NCBI GenBank assembly: GCA_963789275.1 | Contig: CAWBKF010000003.1 | Coordinates: forward strand, 186,001-250,000 | Length of the DNA: 64,000 bases | DNA from: DAHUYF01 sp963789275 | GTDB taxonomy: Bacteria; Pseudomonadota; Alphaproteobacteria; ATCC43930; CGMCC-115725 | Direction of reading: 5' to 3' | Part shown: positions 63,001 to 64,000 of the stretch, piece after piece | How the letters are laid out: every line of letters starts with the position of its first letter | Numbering within the stretch: the stretch's first letter is position 1 | Notes under the pieces: generated by a model | The model's database searches: none | The model's input: the letters and a program-made list of their open reading frames with translations, nothing else | What the model was told of the DNA's origin: nothing | Translations under genes and position numbers: made by a program

Positions 63001-64000
63001 GCTCGACGCCGGCACCTATGCCATCGGCAGCGGGTCCTATGCTTTCGGCACGGTCACCACCAGCGGCACCATCGTCCTGGACCAGGCCACCACCTTCAGC
63101 GGCGCCATGACGCTTGGATCGAACACGACCTTGATCGACAGCAGCGGGATCACCTTCAACAGCACCGTCAACGACCTGACCGCGGGCAGCGAGAGCTTGA
63201 CGGTCTCGGGCGATGCCAGCTTCGGCGGCGCGGTCGGCGGCACCCGCGCGCTCGCGAGCCTCGGCGTGACCGGCACGACGGCAATCAATGGCGGCAGCAT
63301 TCATACCACGGCAGGCCAGACCTATAGCGGCGCGGTGACGCTGGGCGCGGCGACAACGCTGACCGACAGCGCCGGCGGCGTGAGCTTCCTCAGCACGGTC
63401 GACGGCGCGAACGCCCTGACGGTGTCGGGGGCGGCAAGCTTCGGCGGCGTGGTCGGCGGCAACACCAATCTGGCCAGCCTGACGGTGACCGGGCCGGCAG
63501 CAATCAACACCACCGCGATCACCACGACCAACGGGCAGACCTATAGCGGCGCCACGACGCTGGGCGCGGCAAGCACGACGCTGGAAGGCTCGACCGTCGC
63601 CTTCAGCAGCACGCTGGATGGCGCCGACGGCCTGACGATCAGCGGCAATGCCAGCTTCGCCGGCGCGGTGGGCGGCTCGACCGCGCTCGCGAGCCTCGGG
63701 GTCACCGGTACCACCACGCTCAGCACCGGCGCCGTCACCACGACGGGAACCCAGACCTATGCCGGCGCGGCGACGCTGGGCGCGAACACGACGCTGACCT
63801 CTACCACCGCCGGCACCATCGGCTTCGGCAGCACGCTGAATTCGTCGACGGCCACGGCGCGGTCGCTGACGGTCTCCGGCAATGCCAGCTTCGGCGGCGT
63901 GGTCGGCGGCACCCACTCGCTCGCCAGCCTGGCGGTGAGCGGCGCGACAGCCATCGACACAACGGCGATCACGACATCAGGGACGCAGACCTACACCGGC
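60086..64000 (+). CDS. Filamentous-haemagglutinin-like exoprotein TpsA, 3' end outside window
   Basis: This secreted adhesin-type protein is open for 1305 codons to the window edge. ATG 60086 gives an N-terminus with an Arg-rich start and a hydrophobic core ending ASGAQAQ (extended signal peptide). The TPS secretion domain follows (about 38-290): LNIIQSSDRATLNWQSFSIG, VITNPNGIYFGPTSQIDVAG with the NPNG motif, and GTVQLASGTTATLDF. Further on, GTWLLDPNNVTI is typical of the family. From about residue 760 the protein consists of Gly/Thr/Ala-rich repeats of about 70-78 residues with (Q)TYSGAVTLG and ASFGGVVGG. A TTG at 60071 is an alternative start. TpsB just upstream is its transporter. Confidence 0.9.
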   Translation, partial: MQGARRATGLRLRLMAGTAMPVLLAAAASGAQAQSLPSGGQLVTGSAAIAQTSPSKLNIIQSSDRATLNWQSFSIGQGNSVNVEQPGTRSMEIEQVVGNNVSQIFGRLTSNGQIVITNPNGIYFGPTSQIDVAGLVASTAQASPAALATFQAGGALHLDQVGSANAAIVNQGRITVSGAGLAAFVAPGVRNEGVIQAKLGTVQLASGTTATLDFYGDGLVSLAVTGQTLAQAIGPDGKPLKAAVSNSGTISAAGGTVLVTANVASGIVDQAINVQGVVAARAVSQQGGEIVLDGGGNGAVVVAGSLDASGTRAGQTGGSVEVLGNAVTLASSAKVDVAGNAGGGTALIGGNFHGAAGTRTAAATTVAKGAAINADAIVSGSGGNVAIWSNEATRFAGTVTATGGAQSGNGGRVETSGAQLTIADSARVDTNAASGHAGTWLLDPNNVTIAASGGTISPTTIEANLATGNVEIDTVSAGTTGTGNITISNNVIYSSSYDLSLLAQGNIVANASIQNTQASGGGALNLVAGWDGSTGLSAGVVTISQITGNSAAYGNVITGATGTLYVNSANGAQSVALGSDSGTTTVAANNVTLQGATSGFYAQLGYNLTNANGGSATGAISVNARGTVLLAGGAASGGNAYAQIGHGGLNANAATSSGSIAITAGNLSLAGGNDSTTNYAQIGQGSADTAQSGSAASGNIAITLTGALTGTANTAGDFIGNFAQSSGGVTNSTTAVSAGSVTMTGPTAFNGTAVSVVTTAGQTYSGAVTLGADTTLEGSTVAFSSTLDGANSLTISGNASFAGAVGGSTALASLGVTGTTTLSTGAVTTTGTQTYAGAATLGANTTLTSTTAGTIGFGSTLNSSTATARSLTVSGNASFGGVVGGTHSLASLAVSGATAIDTTAITTSGTQTYTGAVTLGDNATLTTTNKLVTLGNVSGSGNTLSISAGSGGVTFNGVTLAALNLTTTGTETLDAGTYAIGSGSYAFGTVTTSGTIVLDQATTFSGAMTLGSNTTLIDSSGITFNSTVNDLTAGSESLTVSGDASFGGAVGGTRALASLGVTGTTAINGGSIHTTAGQTYSGAVTLGAATTLTDSAGGVSFLSTVDGANALTVSGAASFGGVVGGNTNLASLTVTGPAAINTTAITTTNGQTYSGATTLGAASTTLEGSTVAFSSTLDGADGLTISGNASFAGAVGGSTALASLGVTGTTTLSTGAVTTTGTQTYAGAATLGANTTLTSTTAGTIGFGSTLNSSTATARSLTVSGNASFGGVVGGTHSLASLAVSGATAIDTTAITTSGTQTYTG
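62411..62830 (+). repeat. Long direct repeat in tpsA, copy 1
   Basis: This 420-bp segment recurs at 63581-64000, exactly 1170 bp (390 codons) downstream, with only a handful of substitutions (for example ggttcgacc/ggctcgacc and acatcgggg/acatcaggg). It encodes two of the TYxGAxTLG-type units. The high identity suggests recent duplication or gene conversion. Confidence 0.9.
63581..64000 (+). repeat. Long direct repeat in tpsA, copy 2 (runs to window edge)
   Basis: Near-identical copy of 62411-62830 with a 1170-bp offset. The match continues to the last base of the window, so the full length of the repeat and the number of copies are not visible here. Confidence 0.9.

Noticed and set aside
60170..63916. 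1248-residue open frame on the minus strand opposite tpsA
   Set aside because: It is the antisense shadow of a GC-rich repetitive gene. The plus frame has a signal peptide, TPS domain and NPNG motif, whereas the minus frame gives only Arg/Gly/Ala-rich sequence with no family features.
1..64000. tRNA, rRNA, CRISPR arrays and integrated prophage
   Set aside because: No cloverleaf sequences, rRNA stretches, regularly spaced direct repeats of CRISPR type or clusters of phage structural genes could be recognised while reading the window.

Overview
The window is a GC-rich alphaproteobacterial chromosome segment, most likely from a Rhodospirillales-type organism. The markers are a TrcR/DUF1013 regulator, an RcdA/DUF1465 protein, a DUF1192 protein, TIGR02444, a zinc-less type L31, a COQ9 gene beside rpsU, and a three-subunit (alpha1/alpha2/beta) proton-translocating transhydrogenase. 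There are no tRNA or rRNA genes, no CRISPR array and no recognisable prophage. Most of the window is ordinary housekeeping and lipid/acyl-CoA metabolism, packed tightly on both strands.

Layout. 1-6.6 kb: a secreted phosphoesterase (cut by the window edge), efp, suhB, then an envelope trio (OmpA-like secreted protein, MotA-like channel, MotB-like coiled-coil/OmpA protein). 6.7-11.8 kb: a Lys-rich mini-protein, rpmE, rcdA, an hsp20 gene with a sigma32-like promoter, and a 1065-residue membrane-anchored protein built on an unbroken 25-residue repeat. 11.8-31.6 kb: thioesterase/hydrolase/metY, bdhA, quinone oxidoreductase, trcR, prpE, a PAS histidine kinase behind a FIST-domain fragment, an acyl-CoA ligase, ubiX, phosphofructokinase, a diguanylate cyclase, purEK, a LysR relic, COQ9, def and rpsU. 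31.6-37.4 kb: glutathione-dependent formaldehyde dehydrogenase, pntAA-AB-B, an ECF sigma/anti-sigma pair. 37.5-48.7 kb: OpgC with two SGNH proteins (one apparently inactive), a P450, a polysaccharide-export lipoprotein, a substrate-binding protein, an alcohol dehydrogenase, a nucleotide-sugar epimerase, a hotdog protein, a desaturase and a Crp/Fnr regulator. 48.8-50.5 kb: one intact ISNCY-type insertion sequence. 50.6-57.6 kb: a long-chain acyl-CoA synthetase, an M3 oligoendopeptidase, an ABC1/UbiB kinase, and a metallophosphoesterase joined to a radical SAM protein. 57.7-64 kb: an IS5 relic, then a two-partner secretion pair, TpsB and a giant repetitive TpsA running off the right edge.

How genes work together. 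purE/purK, pntAA/AB/B, ECF/anti-sigma, TpsB/TpsA and the MotA/MotB-like pair are clear functional units. Several scattered genes concern acyl-CoA and envelope lipid chemistry (prpE, two AMP ligases, bdhA, two hotdog proteins, desaturase). UbiX, COQ9 and the UbiB-like kinase point to ubiquinone synthesis, and OpgC/SGNH, the export lipoprotein and the epimerase to surface glycans.

Quality caution. At least seven positions carry what looks like one extra base inside an otherwise conserved coding frame (about 1537, 33242, 35540, 44274, 54034, 55860, 56527). All are +1, which looks like residual insertion errors in the assembly rather than seven pseudogenes. The most interesting signals are the 25-residue repeat protein (8554-11751), a terminator/antiterminator-like leader in front of rpsU (31249-31356), the uncharacterised stator-like trio (3318-6559), the OpgC/active-inactive SGNH cluster (37482-40218) and the metallophosphoesterase-radical SAM fusion (55740-57571).
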